In this document: in pieces, positions 36,523 through 44,748 of the stretch | Numbering within the stretch: position 1 is the stretch's first letter | How the letters are laid out: every line of letters starts with the position of its first letter | From: Streptomyces tendae | GTDB lineage: Bacteria > Actinomycetota > Actinomycetes > Streptomycetales > Streptomycetaceae | Length of the DNA: 64,000 nucleotides | Direction of reading: 5' to 3' | Assembly (NCBI RefSeq): GCF_008632955.1 | Contig: NZ_CP043959.1 | Span: forward strand, 2,046,001 to 2,110,000 | Notes under the pieces: model-generated | Databases searched by the model: none | What the model was told of the DNA's origin: nothing | Seen by the model: the letters and a program-made list of their open reading frames with translations, nothing else | Program-made: the position numbers and the translations under genes

Positions 36523-38133
36523 ATGGCGAGTGTCCACCTTCCTTACGCACGCGTGCTGTTGCTGCCGGCCATAGTGATGGCCGCGGCGACCGGAGCCGCC
36601 GTCGCCCTGGTGACGGAGCCCGCCCGGACCGCTGTCGGCGTGTGCGGTGCCGTCGCGACCCTGCTGGTGGCCGCCGTCGGCGCCGAGGCGGTGCGCCGCG
36701 GCCGCGTGCTGCGTGAGGCGCGGGCCGAGCACGACCGTCACCGTGCGTATCTGGAGGCGCGGATCGCCGCCCACGACACGGAGACCGACTACTTCATCCG
36801 CATGGTCTTCCCCACGTGCCTGGACCACCTGCACAACGGGAACGACCCGGACGAGGTGATGCGCGACCTGCCGCGGCTCAATCCGTCCTGGCGCGAACTG
36901 CCGAAGTACCAGCTCGAACTGCTCCGGAAAGTCCTCAAGATCATCGATGACGAGGAGAACCTGCGGGACTCCTCGCAGCGCTCCTTCGTCAGCATCGCGC
37001 GCCGCGTCCAGGCGATCGTCCATCAGCAGGCCAAGGAACTGCGGGAGATGGAGGAGGACCACGGCCGCAACCCCGAGGTCTTCGACGACCTGCTGCGCAT
37101 CGACCACGGCACCGCGCTGATCGGCCGCCTCGCCGACTCCATCTCGGTCCTCGGCGGCGGCCGCCCCGGGCGCCAGTGGCCCAAGCCCGTCGCGCTCTAC
37201 AGCGTGCTGCGCGGCGCCATGTCCCGCATCCTCGAGTACCGCCGCATCGACCTGAAGTCGATCGCGAAGATCAACATCAAGGGCATCTACGTCGAGCCGG
37301 TCATCCACGCCGCCGCCGAACTCCTCGACAACGCCACTCGCTACTCGCCGCCGACCAGCAAGGTCAGCGTCACCGCCACCGAGGTGCAGACCGGCGTCGC
37401 CATCGAGATCGAGGACGCCGGCGTCAGCCTCGACGAGCAGGCCCGCGCCCGTATCGAGGGCATCCTGGACCGCGCCCAGCGCGGCGTCGACCTCCAGGAG
37501 ATCGGCGCCAACCCGCGCCTCGGCCTCGCGGTGGTCGGCCGGCTGTGCACCCAGTTCAGCATGCAGGTGTCGCTGCGCGCCTCCGCCTACGGCGGCGTCC
37601 GCGCCGTCCTCGTCGTCCCCAGCGAGATGATCACCGACCAGCCCGGCGTGGGCCTCGCCCACGGTATCGGCGCCACCGCCGTACCCCGCCCCGTCGACGC
37701 CCTCCCGGGCCCGCAGCGCGCCCCCAAGAAGCGCCGCCCCACCAGCCCGCGTATCCCCGAGACGGCCACCGTCGAGGACGACGTCCCGGAGGTCACCGAG
37801 TGGACCGCCGGCGGACTGCCGCAGCGCCGCAGCCGCGTGAAGACCCCGCTGGCCCAGCGCTACGCCGAGCAGGCCGAGGCCGAACGCGCCGAGCGGGAGG
37901 CCCAGGAGCGTGGTGAGGAGTACCACGACATCTGGGCCGCCGCGGAGCCCGAGAAGAAGAAGCGGCACGACCGCGAGCCCGGGCTCTGGGTCGACGCCTT
38001 CTGGGAGGGCCTGAAGAAGGACCTCGACCCCGGCGTCCACCCCACCGACTTCACCCGGAACCCGACCGCCTACCTGCATCTCATCAACGAACCGGCCCGC
38101 ACCGAGGCCGATGACGAGGGGGACCTCAAGTGA
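36523..38133 (+). CDS. rarA: conservon sensor-like protein, CvnA (RarA type)
   Basis: 536-residue membrane-anchored protein with a histidine-kinase-like ATPase. Two hydrophobic segments near residues 8-60 are followed by a helical region and an HATPase domain whose N box reads HAAAELLDNATRYSPP (about 262-277) with a G box RLGLAVVGRL. The C-terminal 150 residues are charged and disordered. No phosphorylatable His box is evident, as in other CvnA proteins. It is the first gene of a five-gene conservon (CvnA-B-C-D plus P450). Gene names follow the rar operon (restoration of aerial mycelium) of S. coelicolor, on synteny. ATG 36523 follows CAGAGGG. Confidence 0.9.
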   Translation: MASVHLPYARVLLLPAIVMAAATGAAVALVTEPARTAVGVCGAVATLLVAAVGAEAVRRGRVLREARAEHDRHRAYLEARIAAHDTETDYFIRMVFPTCLDHLHNGNDPDEVMRDLPRLNPSWRELPKYQLELLRKVLKIIDDEENLRDSSQRSFVSIARRVQAIVHQQAKELREMEEDHGRNPEVFDDLLRIDHGTALIGRLADSISVLGGGRPGRQWPKPVALYSVLRGAMSRILEYRRIDLKSIAKINIKGIYVEPVIHAAAELLDNATRYSPPTSKVSVTATEVQTGVAIEIEDAGVSLDEQARARIEGILDRAQRGVDLQEIGANPRLGLAVVGRLCTQFSMQVSLRASAYGGVRAVLVVPSEMITDQPGVGLAHGIGATAVPRPVDALPGPQRAPKKRRPTSPRIPETATVEDDVPEVTEWTAGGLPQRRSRVKTPLAQRYAEQAEAERAEREAQERGEEYHDIWAAAEPEKKKRHDREPGLWVDAFWEGLKKDLDPGVHPTDFTRNPTAYLHLINEPARTEADDEGDLK

Positions 38134-38537
38134 TCCAGCAACGGGCCAACTTCGACTGGATGCTCAAGGAGCTCGCCGACGGCGTACCCGGCGTCGAGAT
38201 GATCGTGGTGCTCTCCGCCGACGGCCTGCGCATCGCCCGCTACGGCGGTGAGCCGGACGCGGCCGACCGGGTCGCCGCCGCCTGCGCCGGCGTGCAGAGC
38301 CTCGCCGGCGCCGTCGCCCAGGAACTCCCGCACGGCGACGGCGAGATGAAGATGGTGCTGATCGAGATCGACGAGGGCTACTTCTACCTGATGGCGGCCG
38401 GTGCCAACGCCTACCTCGCCGTGCTCTCCGACATGACCTGCGAACCCGGGCGGATGGGCGGCATGATGCGCGACCTCGTCGTCCGCATCGGCGCCCATCT
38501 CACCAGTCCGCCGCGACGGAACGGGCAGACCGTATGA
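38130..38537 (+). CDS. rarB: conservon Roadblock/LC7 protein, CvnB
   Basis: 135-residue roadblock/longin-like protein (MIVVLSADGLRIARYGGE; YLMAAGANAYLAVLSD), a family that binds small GTPases and acts as GAP or scaffold (compare MglB). It overlaps rarA by 4 bp (GTGA) and rarC by 4 bp (ATGA), so the genes are translationally coupled. It probably bridges CvnA and the CvnD GTPase on the membrane. Confidence 0.93.
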   Translation: MIQQRANFDWMLKELADGVPGVEMIVVLSADGLRIARYGGEPDAADRVAAACAGVQSLAGAVAQELPHGDGEMKMVLIEIDEGYFYLMAAGANAYLAVLSDMTCEPGRMGGMMRDLVVRIGAHLTSPPRRNGQTV

Positions 38538-38944
38538 CTCCTCCGCGACGCCAGAGGCGCACCCCCCGGCAGGCCACCCCCGCGCAGCCGGCCGCCCCGG
38601 CCCGGAAGGAGGGCGAGGGCGGCAACCCCGAGCGGCTGTACGTCGTGGCCGGCCCGGACGGCGAACGCGCCGACATCGACCTGGTGACGCTGATCGTCGC
38701 GCGGTCCCCGGACCCCCCGCCCTCTGCGACCCCCGAGCAGGCGGCGCTGCTCCGGCTCTGTGTCGCCCCCCTGTCCGTGGCCGAGCTGTCGGCCTATCTC
38801 AGTCTGCCGTTCAGCGTGGTGACCGTGCTGCTCACCGAGCTGCTGACGGCGGAACTGGTCCAGGCGCGCTCCCCGATCGTGCGCAAGGCACTCCCGGACC
38901 GTTCCCTTCTCGAAGCGGTGATGCATGGACTTCAACGGCTCTGA
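38534..38944 (+). CDS. rarC: conservon DUF742 protein, CvnC
   Basis: 136 residues. A basic, disordered N-terminus is followed by the DUF742 winged-helix-like core (ERLYVVAGPDGERAD; LSVAELSAYLSLPFSVVTVLL). The fold is DNA-binding-like, but the family is known only as a conservon component and its function is not established. It overlaps rarB by 4 bp and rarD by 20 bp. Confidence 0.92.
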   Translation: MTPPRRQRRTPRQATPAQPAAPARKEGEGGNPERLYVVAGPDGERADIDLVTLIVARSPDPPPSATPEQAALLRLCVAPLSVAELSAYLSLPFSVVTVLLTELLTAELVQARSPIVRKALPDRSLLEAVMHGLQRL

Positions 38945-39545
38945 CACCATCCCGGGCCCACGCGCCGAGGACCAGCTGCCCCACACGGCACAGTCCGCGG
39001 TGAAGATCGTGATCGTCGGCGGGTTCGGGGTCGGCAAGACCACCATGGTCGGCTCGGTCAGCGAGATCAAACCGCTGACCACCGAGGAGACCATGACCCA
39101 GGCCGGCATCGGGGTCGACGACAACTACGGTTCCCCGTCCAAGACGGCCACCACCGTCGCCATGGACTTCGGCCGCATCAGGATCACGGACGAGCTGGTG
39201 CTGTACCTGTTCGGCACGCCGGGCCAGGAGCGCTTCTGGTTCCTGTGGAACGGCCTGTTCGAGGGCGCGCTCGGCGCGGTCGTGCTGGTCGACACCCGCC
39301 GGCTGGAGGTCAGTTTCGACGTGATGGGTCGCCTCGAGGAGCGCGGGGTGCCGTTCGTCGTCGCGGTCAACTCCTTCCCGGACGCGCCCCGTTACCCAGT
39401 CTCCGACCTGCGGGCCGCACTCGACCTGTCCGAGCAGATCCCCATCGTGGAGTGCGACGTGCGGCGCCGCGCCTCCAGCCGCGACGTGCTGATGACCCTG
39501 ATGCGCTTCCTGCACTCGCTCGCCATGACGGGCTCGCTCGCCTGA
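38925..39545 (+). CDS. rarD: conservon small GTPase, CvnD
   Basis: 206-residue Ras-like GTPase. G1 GGFGVGKTT (32-40), G3 LFGTPGQERFWFLW and an NS-x-P variant of G4 (VAVNSFPD) are visible; the usual NKxD Asn-Lys is replaced by Asn-Ser, a variation to note for nucleotide specificity. Conservon GTPases are thought to relay a G-protein-like signal from CvnA/CvnB. The start overlaps rarC by 20 bp. It is followed after 86 bp by the P450 gene; a short direct repeat of CCCCGGACTTCT lies in that gap. Confidence 0.93.
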   Translation: MDFNGSDTIPGPRAEDQLPHTAQSAVKIVIVGGFGVGKTTMVGSVSEIKPLTTEETMTQAGIGVDDNYGSPSKTATTVAMDFGRIRITDELVLYLFGTPGQERFWFLWNGLFEGALGAVVLVDTRRLEVSFDVMGRLEERGVPFVVAVNSFPDAPRYPVSDLRAALDLSEQIPIVECDVRRRASSRDVLMTLMRFLHSLAMTGSLA

Positions 39546-39631
39546 CGCGTCCCCCGTCCCGGACCCTTCCTCCTCCCCGGACTTCTCTCTCCCTCCCCGG
39601 ACTTCTGCCTTTCCCCTTCGGAGCGACCACA

Positions 39632-41275
39632 GTGACGCCTGAATCCCACCCCCCGACGCCGGACCTCCCGGCCGGCCCGGACGACGACGCCCGCCCGGAA
39701 CCGCCCCCCGGATGCCCCGCGCACGGCCGGGGCCCCGGTGGACTCGCCCGCCTCCACGAGTCGGACGACCTCAAGAAGCTCTACGAGAACCTGCGGGCCG
39801 AGCACGGTCCGGTGGCCCCCGTACTGATCCACGACGACCTGCCCCTGTGGGTGGTGCTCGGCCACGCCGAGAGCCAGCAACTCGTGCGCAGTCCCGCGCA
39901 GTTCTGCAAGGACAGCCGCATCTGGTCCGCGCTCCGCGACGGCCTGGTCAAGCCCGACCACCCGCTGATGCCGCACATCGCCTGGCAGCCCATGTGCGCC
40001 CACGCCGAGGGCGAGGAGCACCGGCGCTGGCGCGGCGCCATCGACACCGCCGTCGCGGCCACCGACTTCCGCAGTCTGCGCCGGCACGTCAACCGCAGCG
40101 TCCAGCGTGTCGTCAACCGGTTCTGCGAGGCGGGCGAGGCCGACCTGGTGAGCCAGTACGCCGAGCACCTGCCGATGGCCGTGATGTGCCACGTCCTCGG
40201 CATGCCCGACGAGTACGACGACCGCATGGTGCAGGCCGCCCGCGACATGATCCGCGGCACCGAGACCGCCATCGCGAGCAACGCCTTCGTGATGGCGGCG
40301 CTGGAGCGGCTCACCGCCCGCCGCCGCGCGGAACCGCTCGGGGACTTCGCCGGTCACCTCGTCAGCCATCCGGCCGGGCTGACCGACGAGGAGGTCAGCC
40401 AGCACCTCCGGGTGGTGCTCATCGCGGCCTACGAGGCCACCGCCAACCTCCTCGCCAACGTGCTGCGCCAGGTGCTGATCGACCCCCGCTTCCGCTCCCA
40501 GCTCAACGGCGGCCAGATGACCGTGCCCCAGGCGGTGGAGCAACTCCTCTGGGACGAACCGCCGTTCAGCACGATCTTCGCCTACTACGCCAAGCAGGAC
40601 ACCGAGCTCGGCGGCCGGCGCATCCGCAAGGGTGACGGACTGCTGTTCGCACCCGCGCCGGCCAACGTCGACCCCCGGGTACGCCCCGACCCGACCGCCG
40701 ACATGCAGGGCAACCGCTCCCACCTCGCCTTCGGCGGCGGCACGCACGAGTGCCCCGGACAGGACATCGGCCGTGTCATCGCCGAGGTCGGCGTCGACGC
40801 CCTGCTCATGCGGCTGCCGGACGTGGAGCTGAGCGTCACCGAGGAGGAGCTGACGTTCACCGAGTCCATCGCCTCACGGCATCTGGTGTCGCTGCCGGTG
40901 CACTTCACGCCCCGGCCGCAACAGGAGATCACGCAGGCGCCGAGCCATGAGAACGAGGCGCCGGCGCGGCGTGACTGGCAGATCGGTGTGAACCGGCCGC
41001 GGGGTGCGTCGGTCGGGGCCGGGGCAGAGGCCGGGGCAGAGGCCGGGGTCGGGGGCGGGGGTCCGGCGACGGTAGCGGCTGCCGCGGCGGTGCCTGCGCA
41101 GGCGTCGGCTCCGGACACCGGTCCGGCCTCTGCCGTCGGTCCGGGCTCCGGCGGCGGGCCGCTCCCGGCCGGGGAGCCGGTGCCGCAGCGGCCCGTGCCG
41201 CCACCGCCGGTCGCGGAGGCCGCCCCGCCGAGGGGTGCCTGGCAGCGGTTCCTGCGGTGGTGGCGCGGCTACTGA
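39632..41275 (+). CDS. rarE: cytochrome P450-like conservon protein with an altered K-helix (CYP157-like)
   Basis: 547 residues. P450 core about 30-425: heme-binding loop FGGGTHECPGQD with Cys374, and I-helix AAYEATANLLAN. The K-helix ExxR motif, almost invariant in P450s, is replaced by EQLLW (303-307), so the Arg is Trp; S. coelicolor CYP157C1 has the analogous EQSLW. About 120 extra C-terminal residues are Ala/Gly/Pro-rich with GAEAGAEAG repeats and end in WQRFLRWWRGY, a possible membrane or protein contact. Fifth gene of the conservon. GTG 39632 follows CGGAG. Its stop overlaps the rluA-type gene tail to tail by 7 bp. Confidence 0.9.
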   Translation: MTPESHPPTPDLPAGPDDDARPEPPPGCPAHGRGPGGLARLHESDDLKKLYENLRAEHGPVAPVLIHDDLPLWVVLGHAESQQLVRSPAQFCKDSRIWSALRDGLVKPDHPLMPHIAWQPMCAHAEGEEHRRWRGAIDTAVAATDFRSLRRHVNRSVQRVVNRFCEAGEADLVSQYAEHLPMAVMCHVLGMPDEYDDRMVQAARDMIRGTETAIASNAFVMAALERLTARRRAEPLGDFAGHLVSHPAGLTDEEVSQHLRVVLIAAYEATANLLANVLRQVLIDPRFRSQLNGGQMTVPQAVEQLLWDEPPFSTIFAYYAKQDTELGGRRIRKGDGLLFAPAPANVDPRVRPDPTADMQGNRSHLAFGGGTHECPGQDIGRVIAEVGVDALLMRLPDVELSVTEEELTFTESIASRHLVSLPVHFTPRPQQEITQAPSHENEAPARRDWQIGVNRPRGASVGAGAEAGAEAGVGGGGPATVAAAAAVPAQASAPDTGPASAVGPGSGGGPLPAGEPVPQRPVPPPPVAEAAPPRGAWQRFLRWWRGY

Positions 41276-42215
41276 CCTGACGCCCAGTCCTCGTACGAGG
41301 CCCACGCCCCGAGCACCCGGCCGCTGGTGAACCGGTGCTCCGCCCCGGTCACCGGGTCGGTGAACCGCAGCTCACGGGCCAGCAGCTGCAGCGGACGCCG
41401 GAAGTCGCCGGCCGGGACCGGGCCGGCGACCTCGGGGTAGAGGGGATCGCCGAGGATCGGCACCCCGAGGGCGCTCATGTGCACCCGCAGCTGATGGGTC
41501 TGTCCGGTGCCGGGCACCAGCCGGTACCGGCCCAGGCCGTCCGCCCGGTGCGCGAGGAGCTGTACGTGGGTCAGTGCGTTCGGCTCGCCGTCGACCTCCC
41601 GTGCGGTCAGCACCCCGCGCTCCTTCACGATCCGGCTGCGGACGGTCCGGGGGAGGGTGACGGCGAGGGAGGGGTCGTGGGCGGCGACGGCCTCGTACTC
41701 CTTGTGCACCAGCCGGTCGCGGAACAGCGTCTGATAGGCGCCGCGCTCCTCCGGCCGCACGATGAACAGCACCAGGCCGGCGGTGAGCCGGTCGAGGCGG
41801 TGCGCCGCGGTCAGCTCCGGCAGGCCCAGGTCGTGGCGGAGCCGGGCGAGCGCGGTCTGCCGGACGTGGCTGCCGCGGGGGGTCGTGGCCAGGAAGTGCG
41901 GTTTGTCGACGACGACGATGTGCTCGTCGTGGTGGACCACGGTCAGCGGGAACGGCACCGGGGCTTCGTCGGGCATGTCGCGGTGGAACCAGACGCACAG
42001 GCCCGGGGCGTAGGGGGTGTCCGCCGGGACCGGGCGGGCGTCCGCGCCGACGATCTCGCCTGCGTCGAACATGGCGTCGATCCGAGCGGGGTCCGCCGCC
42101 AGGCGCAGGACCAGGTGGTCACGGACGGTGGTGCCCGGGCCGCCGGCCGGCAGGCGTACGCGGACGGGGTCGACGCCGTGGCGTTGCGGCAGGGGTGGGG
42201 GCGTCTGCGTCTCAC
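41269..42215 (-). CDS. RluA-family RNA pseudouridine synthase, frameshifted near its start
   Basis: About 315 residues once repaired. The catalytic motif HRLDRLTAGLVLF with its Asp, VVDKPHFLATTPRG and the TGQTHQLRVHM motif identify the RluA/RluC/RluD group, which converts uridine to pseudouridine in rRNA or tRNA; the target site is unknown. The catalytic frame has no ATG, GTG or TTG near LPQRHGVDPVRVRL. A GTG at 42215 is in frame only if one C is restored to the G/C run at 42197-42201, giving VRRRRPPPLPQRHG; I infer a one-base sequencing deletion. Upstream lie 72-bp tandem repeats. Confidence 0.8.
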
Positions 42216-42297
42216 GTCGGGCAAGGGTACGGGGGGTGGGAGCGGGGTCCGGCTTGGCGGGGTGGGGTCGCTTGTCGGGTGCGGGTGGGTTGGGGTT

Positions 42298-42610
42298 GGT
42301 TGCGCCGTTTCCCCGCGCTCCTGGTGGGGTGGGTGGGCGTCGCGTGGGTGTGTGCGGCTTGGTGGGGGCTGGTTGCGCCGTTCCCGCGTCCCTGGTGGGG
42401 TGGGTGGCGTCGCGTGGGTGTGTGCGGCTTGGTGGGGGCTGGTTGCGCCGTTCCCCGCGTCCCTGGTGGGGTGGGTGGGCGTCGCGTGGGTGTGTGCGGC
42501 TTGGTGGGGCTGGTTGCGCCGTTCCCCGCGCTCCTGGTGGGGTGGGTGGGCGTCGCGTGGGTGTGTGCGGCTTGGTGGGGGCTGGTCGCGCCGTTCCCCG
42601 CGCCCCGAGG
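42298..42610. repeat. tandem repeat, four copies of a ~72-bp unit plus a partial fifth
   Basis: Units start at 42298, 42371, 42441, 42512 and 42584 (partial). Consensus begins GGTTGCGCCGTTCCCCGCGC and ends GGCTTGGTGGGGGCT. Copies are 73, 70, 71 and 72 bp long and differ almost only in G- or C-run length and a C/T swap. The first part resembles the GCGCAGTTCCCCGCGCCCC intergenic element common in Streptomyces. The array fills the gap between two genes read leftward (42216-42641) and is not coding: open frames across it are repeat translations. Confidence 0.85.
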
Positions 42611-42641
42611 GGGTGAGCTGGGCGTGCCTGGCCCGCGGCCC

Positions 42642-43493
42642 TTACGGGGCTGTGGAGGTCTGGGTGGGCTCTTGTTCTGCTTCGATCCGGGCGTTCCACT
42701 CCCGCTTCGAGGCCTGCCAGCCGTCCTCGTTGTGGCCCAGGCGCCAGTAGCCGGAGATGGACAGGTCCTCGCGCGGGACGGCGCGTTCCACGCGCAGCAG
42801 GCGGCGCAGTTCCTTCACGAAGTGGGCCTCGCCGTGGACGAAGGCCTGCACCCGGCCCTCGGGCCAGTCGAGCCCCCGCACGGCCTCCACCAACGCCTCG
42901 CCGACCTTGCGGTCACCGCGGTGCAGCCAGCGGATCTCCACGTCGGAGTCGATCTTCTGCTCCTCCGCCGGGCCCGCGATCTCCACGAAGGCGAACGCGC
43001 GCGCACCGTGCGGCAGCGACTCCAGGGAGCGGGCGATGGCCGGGAGGGCGCTCTCGTCGCCGGCGAGCAGGTGCCAGTCGGCGGCCGGGTCCGGGGCGTA
43101 CGCGCCACCGGGGCCCAGGAAGCGGACGACGTCACCGGACCGGGCGTTGACGGCCCACGGGCCGGCCAGCCCCTCGTCGCCGTGGATCACGAAGTCGAGG
43201 GTCAGCTCCCGGTGCTCGGCGTCCCACTGGCGGATGGTGTACGTCCGGGTCACCGGCCACCGGTCGCGCGGGAACTCCGCACGGATCCGCTCCATGTCGA
43301 ACGGCTCGGGGTAGTCCACGCCGGGCGCCGGGAACAGCAGCTTGACGTAGTGGTCGGTACAGGTGTCCGCCGGCAGGCCGGCGAGCCCCTCGCCGCCGAT
43401 CACCACGCGCTGCATGTGCGGGGTCAGCCGCTCGGTGCGGACGACCTCCGCGATGTGCGGGGTGCGCGACGCGCGTGCCGGTCGCTCTGCCAT
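42642..43493 (-). CDS. siderophore-interacting FAD protein (ferric-siderophore reductase)
   Basis: 283-residue flavoprotein of the SIP/ViuB family that reduces ferric iron in imported siderophores using NAD(P)H. RTYTIRQWD is the FAD-binding RxYT motif, HGDEGLAGPW and LLAGDESALPAI form the NAD(P)H region, and the C-terminal SISGYWRLGHNEDGW is characteristic. ATG 43493 follows GGGAGG. An iron box 21 bp upstream indicates repression by a DmdR/DtxR regulator in iron-rich conditions. Confidence 0.94.
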   Translation of the reverse strand: MAERPARASRTPHIAEVVRTERLTPHMQRVVIGGEGLAGLPADTCTDHYVKLLFPAPGVDYPEPFDMERIRAEFPRDRWPVTRTYTIRQWDAEHRELTLDFVIHGDEGLAGPWAVNARSGDVVRFLGPGGAYAPDPAADWHLLAGDESALPAIARSLESLPHGARAFAFVEIAGPAEEQKIDSDVEIRWLHRGDRKVGEALVEAVRGLDWPEGRVQAFVHGEAHFVKELRRLLRVERAVPREDLSISGYWRLGHNEDGWQASKREWNARIEAEQEPTQTSTAP

Positions 43494-43513
43494 GAGGGGC
43501 CTCCCTGTCGCAG

Positions 43514-43532
43514 TTAGGTTTACCTAAGCTAA
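43514..43532 (-). promoter_or_regulatory. iron box (DmdR/IdeR operator)
   Basis: TTAGGTTTACCTAAGCTAA closely matches the 19-bp actinobacterial iron box TTAGGTTAGSCTAACCTAA and lies just upstream of the siderophore-interacting protein gene. Confidence 0.8.
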
Positions 43533-43584
43533 CACCTCGACCTGCGTCGGTGGCGCAACTGCCGCTGCGGAAAGCCCCGGTGGC

Positions 43585-44517
43585 TCACTCCGCGAGGGTG
43601 GTCAGCAAACGGCCGAGCGACCCGCCGAGGCCCCAACGCGCCGTCAGGGTCTCCACCGCGGCCGGGTCGCGCGGGGCGTGCGGCAGGGCCGTGTCGACGT
43701 CCGGGAGCGGGACGTCGTCCGCCACCCGGACGACCTTGGGCGCCACCGCCAGGTACGGCCGCGCCTCGTCCAGACGCCTGCGCTGTGCCGGCGTGAGCTT
43801 GGCCTTCGGGTCGTCCACGGCCGCCAGGATCCCGGCCAGGTCCGTGAACTCGGCCAGCAGCTTGGCCGCCGTCTTCTCGCCGACGCCGGGCACGCCCGGC
43901 AGGCCGTCGCTCGGGTCGCCGCGCAGCAGCGCCAGGTCCGCGTACCCCTTGCCGTCCACCCCATACTTCCCGCGCAGCGCGGCCTCGTCCGTGATCTGCA
44001 GCGTGCCGACGCCCTTCACCGGGTACAGCACGCGCACCCCGCGCGCGTCGTCCACCAGCTGGTACAGGTCGCGGTCGCCGGTGACGATGTCGACCGGTCC
44101 CTCCGCCCGGGCGGTGAAGGTGCCGATCACGTCGTCCGCCTCGTACCCGGCGACGCCGACGCGTGCGATGCCGACCGCGTCGAGCACCTCCTCGATCACC
44201 GGCACCTGCGGCGACAGGGTGTCGGGCACCTCCTCCTCGCCGGGCCCCGACGCGCGCTCCTCGGCGACGCGGTGCGCCTTGTAGGAAGGGATGAGGTCCA
44301 CCCGCCACTGCGGACGCCAGTCGGCGTCCATGCAGGCCACCAGGCGGTCCGGCCGGTGGTCCTTGACCAGGCGGTCGATGAAGTCCAGCAGCCCGCGCAC
44401 GGCGTTCACCGGCGTGCCGTCCGGCGCCCTGACGGACTCCGGGACGCCGAAGTAGGCGCGGAAGTACAGCGAAGCGGTGTCGAGGAGCATCAGTCGTCCG
44501 GTCACGTCCCGCATCAT
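43585..44517 (-). CDS. 5'-3' exonuclease (DNA polymerase I exonuclease-domain type)
   Basis: 310-residue stand-alone FEN-like nuclease. Metal-binding acidic residues lie in LLDTASLYFRAYF, CMDADWRPQWR, AGYEADDVIGTF and TGDRDLYQLV; the H3TH DNA-binding element is GVPGVGEKTAAKLL after LLRGDPSDGLP. It corresponds to the N-terminal domain of PolI or to ExoIX without the polymerase. ATG 44517 (or the adjacent 44514) opens MMRDVTGRLML. Divergent from the opuA operon; TGTCGGTG occurs just upstream (see rejected items). Confidence 0.92.
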   Translation of the reverse strand: MMRDVTGRLMLLDTASLYFRAYFGVPESVRAPDGTPVNAVRGLLDFIDRLVKDHRPDRLVACMDADWRPQWRVDLIPSYKAHRVAEERASGPGEEEVPDTLSPQVPVIEEVLDAVGIARVGVAGYEADDVIGTFTARAEGPVDIVTGDRDLYQLVDDARGVRVLYPVKGVGTLQITDEAALRGKYGVDGKGYADLALLRGDPSDGLPGVPGVGEKTAAKLLAEFTDLAGILAAVDDPKAKLTPAQRRRLDEARPYLAVAPKVVRVADDVPLPDVDTALPHAPRDPAAVETLTARWGLGGSLGRLLTTLAE

Positions 44518-44748
44518 GCCGCACCCCACCGACAGCACCGCCCGGACGGCGCGCCCGTCGGCCCCCCCCGCGACGTGTTGCGCCCTGCGCCACATCTGTG
44601 AGGCCGCCCACGAAGAGTTTGCGTCAGGTCAAAGGGGGGAGGCGCGGGCCCGGAGCGATGCCGGTTTCAGGTTCAACCTGTTGCGGACCGCCACGAGCCG
44701 TCCGTCGGGCATCGCTCCTGCCCTGTGTTGTCGAGTCGAGAGGTTCGT

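Noticed and set aside
42298..42610. CRISPR array
   Set aside because: The repeats abut with no unique spacers and no cas genes are near.
41335..42750. Open frames through the 72-bp repeats giving WGGWASRGCVRLGG-like proteins
   Set aside because: They are translations of a non-coding tandem repeat whose unit happens to be divisible by three.
44510..44534. PafBC-type site before the 5'-3' exonuclease (TGTCGGTG on the minus strand)
   Set aside because: Eight bases downstream is CATGAT, not TAnnnT, and the start site would fall inside the coding region.
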